Shown here: piece after piece, positions 7,401-7,991 of the stretch
Layout: every line of letters begins with the position of its first letter
How positions within the stretch are numbered: position 1 is the stretch's first letter
Assembly (NCBI GenBank): GCA_903847285.1
Contig: CAINDH010000159.1
Coordinates: 1 to 7,991, forward strand
Length of the DNA stretch: 7,991 nt
Direction: 5' to 3'
DNA from: an uncultured Verrucomicrobia subdivision 3 bacterium
Lineage (GTDB): Bacteria; Verrucomicrobiota; Verrucomicrobiae; Limisphaerales; UBA11358
Made by a program: the position numbers and the translations under genes
Notes under the pieces: model-generated
What the model was told of the DNA's origin: nothing
Seen by the model: only the letters and a program-made list of their open reading frames with translations
The model's database searches: none

Positions 7401-7991
7401 CCGATGGGGGAGGCGGTGACGATGTTGCCACCCATCGTGGCGCGATTGCGAATTTGACGCGAACCGAACACGCGCAACATATCGCCGAGCATCGGAAACT
7501 CTGCGCCAAGTTTGTCCTCAATGTTCGTCAACGTGACCGCCGCGCCGATGTGCCACTCAGTCTCGGTGGATTTGATCTGCCTCAACTCCGCGACCGCTTC
7601 CGTGGAAATGAGCGTGGAAAACTTTTTATAGCGCTTGGTGATTTCAAGCCCGAGTTCCGTCGCGCCGGCGATGAGACGGGCTTCCGGGTTTGCTTTGAGC
7701 GCGGCAAACAAATCGCCGAGCGAAGTCGGGCGCAGAAATTTTTCGCTGCCGCAATTGAATTCAGCCGCGGCGAGTTGCTTGGGAGTTTTTTGCAGACGTT
7801 CCGCGAAGGCGTCGTTTTTATTGCTGCAAGTAAAAGCATTTTCCGCCGCGTCGCGGATCGGCCGATAGCCGGTGCAGCGACAGAGATTACCCGCCAGCTG
7901 TTCATCCACGTCATCATGCGTGTGCAGATCGTCGCGATAGTAGCCCTCGAACATCGAGCAGATGAAACCGGGCGTGCAGTAACCACATTGC
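4463..7991 (-). CDS. xdh: Single-chain xanthine dehydrogenase, 5' end outside the window
   Basis: This enzyme oxidises hypoxanthine and xanthine to urate in purine catabolism, passing electrons through Mo-pterin, [2Fe-2S] and FAD, usually to NAD+. The frame enters from the right edge: QCGYC (7990-7976), before the first ATG at 7954, supplies two cysteines of a [2Fe-2S] cluster, and NLCRCTGY supplies the others, so 7954 is not the start. Numbering from that ATG, the FAD domain (about 70-348) has AGATELG (96-102) and MGGNIVTASPIGDSAP (174-189). The Mo domains (375-1163) have MGGGFGGKE (605-613), TAFRGFGGPQ (720-729), HGGTEMGQGLH (847-857) and KAVGEPP (1111-1117). Active-site equivalents of bovine Gln767, Glu802, Arg880 and Glu1261 are Q578, E613, R723 and E1115; keeping the arginine favours xanthine dehydrogenase over aldehyde oxidase. 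Many bacteria split this enzyme into XdhA and XdhB; here they are fused. Three palindromic elements add about 18-24 residues each, without disturbing any motif. The stop is TAA at 4465-4463. Confidence 0.95.
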   Translation of the reverse strand, partial: QCGYCTPGFICSMFEGYYRDDLHTHDDVDEQLAGNLCRCTGYRPIRDAAENAFTCSNKNDAFAERLQKTPKQLAAAEFNCGSEKFLRPTSLGDLFAALKANPEARLIAGATELGLEITKRYKKFSTLISTEAVAELRQIKSTETEWHIGAAVTLTNIEDKLGAEFPMLGDMLRVFGSRQIRNRATMGGNIVTASPIGDSAPCLLALEAKVILASAGGERTLPASEFFLAYRKTALQTGEVLKTIIIPRCVSAIGLTRKMAWFKVSKRREMDISTVAGAFVVDLDAQKIVRHVRLGYGGVAAMPSCAKQTEAALLGKVWGAETIASVLPILKKEFAPISDVRGTAEYRSGLITSLLEKFFAEPVGTNGCSSTKLQSKQAAQQRGPTVPHESAHKHVTGEAMYVDDQTCGKNFLEVWPVCSPHARAKILKRDATAARQMPGINAVLLAEDVPGHNDVGAVKHDEILLADKEVLFHGHLVALVVGDSQEACRAAAEKVVVEYEPLAPILTVRDAIAKNSFHNEPNFIRRGDMAAVFEGRDSAQRCPDAAARRPYQIIEGEFEFGGQEHFYLETQAAHAERGEDGAITVVTSSQHPSEVQQIVSHVLHLPANKVVVQMPRMGGGFGGKETQAATPAALAALAAHHTDKPVRVRFNRDQDMMLTGHRHPFLAKFKIGFEADGKLRAAQVHLTSNGGWSQDLSQAVTDRALFHLDNSYYIPTVEFRGQVAKTHLSSNTAFRGFGGPQGMLVIEEILDRVARRLGLPPEVVRERNLYHGTGETNTTHYGQLIEDNRIQTIWHELKKSAELEKRRAEISAWNAAHPHRKRGLAMTPVKFGISFTVTHLNQAGALVLIYQDGTVQLNHGGTEMGQGLHTNVAMIAAQTLGAKLADIRVMTTSTDKVPNTSATAASAGTDLNGAAVKNACDILRARLAPIALKLVAADVSRLKLKSKNSQSELTFAATDLIFSDGYVFDPQNPDAKVSFVDVVRKAYMERVSLSATGYYATPGIHWDRVAGRGKPFHYFAYGAAVTEVELDGFTGMQQVTRVDILHDVGNSVNDAINRGQIEGGFIQGMGWLTAEELLWSDQGVKLTHSPDTYKIPAIGDAPKIFNVTLLPDAAQKNVVHGSKAVGEPPLMLAISVREAIRDAVAAFGASKGEVALASPATCEAIWMAIQKVKKI
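5117..5188. repeat. In-frame REP-pair (BIME-like) element of the GTAGCAGC type inside xdh
   Basis: Perfect 8-bp terminal inverted repeats, GTAGCAGC (5118-5125) and GCTGCTAC (5181-5188), bound two hairpins. The left hairpin is AGCGAAC/GTTCGCT with loop GTGA (5123-5140). The right hairpin is AGCCGAC/GTCGGCT with loop TCAC (5166-5183). An AT-rich spacer separates them (about 5141-5165). Each arm reads GTAG, one base, then stem-loop, the layout of RAYT-associated REP units. The arms differ from each other at two stem pairs, both compensated. Read on the minus strand the 72-nt unit adds 24 residues (V923-T946, including AADVSRLKLKSKNSQSEL). It falls between RLAPIALK and the family-type segment LIFSDGYVF, where I expect only a few residues in relatives. 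There are no stops. Confidence 0.8.
6335..6388. repeat. In-frame REP-pair (BIME-like) element of the GGTAGGGAC type inside xdh
   Basis: Perfect 9-bp terminal inverted repeats, GGTAGGGAC (6337-6345) and GTCCCTACC (6380-6388), enclose two back-to-back hairpins. The left is GACGCCGC/GCGGCGTC with loop GCT (6343-6361). The right is GGACAGCGC/GCGCTGTCC with loop TGC (6363-6383). Only one base separates them. The two arms, compared after reverse complementing one, differ at two stem pairs that are both compensated. On the minus strand 54 nt encode G523-Q540 (GRDSAQRCPDAAARRPYQ), inserted between GDMAAVFE and IIEGEFEFGGQEHFYLE. Related enzymes join those segments by a short alanine-rich turn. This lies just ahead of the first Mo-pterin segment and leaves it intact. 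Confidence 0.82.
6835..6906. repeat. In-frame REP-pair (BIME-like) element at the XdhA/XdhB fusion junction
   Basis: Terminal inverted repeats CGGTAGGG (6835-6842) and CCCTACCG (6899-6906) bound a hairpin GGCCGCG/CGCGGCC (6841-6860) and a second, wobble-containing hairpin GGATGAGC/GTTCGTCC with loop AGCC (6881-6900). A 20-nt spacer lies between them. It is exactly 72 bp and stop-free on the minus strand, and it encodes about residues 351-374 (VGTNGCSSTKLQSKQAAQQR and onward). It sits between the end of the FAD domain (SLLEKFFAEP) and the start of the Mo domain (PHESAHKHVTGEAMYVDD), so the element is essentially the inter-subunit linker. It has the same arm sequence as the 6335-6388 element but with a spacer and more decayed stems, which suggests an older insertion. 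Confidence 0.75.

Noticed and set aside
7952..7954. ATG at 7954 as the start of the xanthine dehydrogenase gene
   Set aside because: The frame stays open to the right edge and encodes QCGYCTPGF, an essential part of the [2Fe-2S] domain, so the true start is outside the window.
4463..7991. Aldehyde oxidase or CO dehydrogenase instead of xanthine dehydrogenase
   Set aside because: The TAFRGFGGPQ arginine, the GGFGGKE glutamate and the overall order with fused FAD domain match xanthine dehydrogenase. The active-site cysteine loop of CO dehydrogenase is absent.
1..7991. CRISPR array, tRNA or rRNA genes, insertion sequence with transposase
   Set aside because: I found no regularly spaced direct repeats, no recognisable tRNA or rRNA segments and no transposase-like protein on either strand.

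Overview
The window is 8 kb of moderately GC-rich bacterial DNA in which every supported gene lies on the minus strand, so it is best read from right to left. It looks like a non-photosynthetic heterotroph. I lean towards the PVC group, probably Verrucomicrobiota. That rests on the general composition, the near absence of Shine-Dalgarno motifs, and short palindromic repeats of a style I recall from such genomes. It is a recollection, not a search result.

From right to left the layout is as follows. (1) Positions 7991-4463 hold a large single-chain molybdenum hydroxylase of the xanthine dehydrogenase type: the end of the [2Fe-2S] domain, the FAD domain, then the molybdopterin domains. Its N-terminus lies outside the window. 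(2) A 224-bp spacer (4462-4239) carries three consecutive hairpins that look like a dispersed intergenic repeat. (3) Positions 4238-1111 hold a PLD-nuclease / SF2-helicase / DUF3427 protein split into two overlapping frames by a -1 frameshift near 1880-1950. (4) A possible 35-codon ORF (1118-1011) overlaps the helicase stop. (5) Positions 1000-194 hold a BtpA/SgcQ-family TIM-barrel protein. (6) The N-terminal end of another possible minus-strand gene runs off the left edge (115-1).

The most unusual feature is inside the xanthine dehydrogenase gene. Three short palindromic elements (5117-5188, 6335-6388 and 6835-6906) interrupt the coding sequence without breaking the frame. Each consists of two inverted arms, and each arm is GTAG followed by a stem-loop. 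That is the signature of REP units paired into BIMEs and mobilised by RAYT (TnpA-REP, Y1-type) transposases. In two of the elements the arms differ by paired compensatory changes that preserve the hairpins. REP/BIME elements are normally extragenic, so three in-frame copies in one enzyme gene are notable. One of them forms the linker exactly at the junction between the XdhA-like and XdhB-like halves.

The genes do not form an obvious pathway. Xanthine dehydrogenase belongs to purine catabolism, the helicase to DNA repair or phage defence, and BtpA-type proteins outside cyanobacteria have no settled role. Shared orientation alone is weak evidence for an operon, especially with a repeat-bearing spacer between the first two genes.
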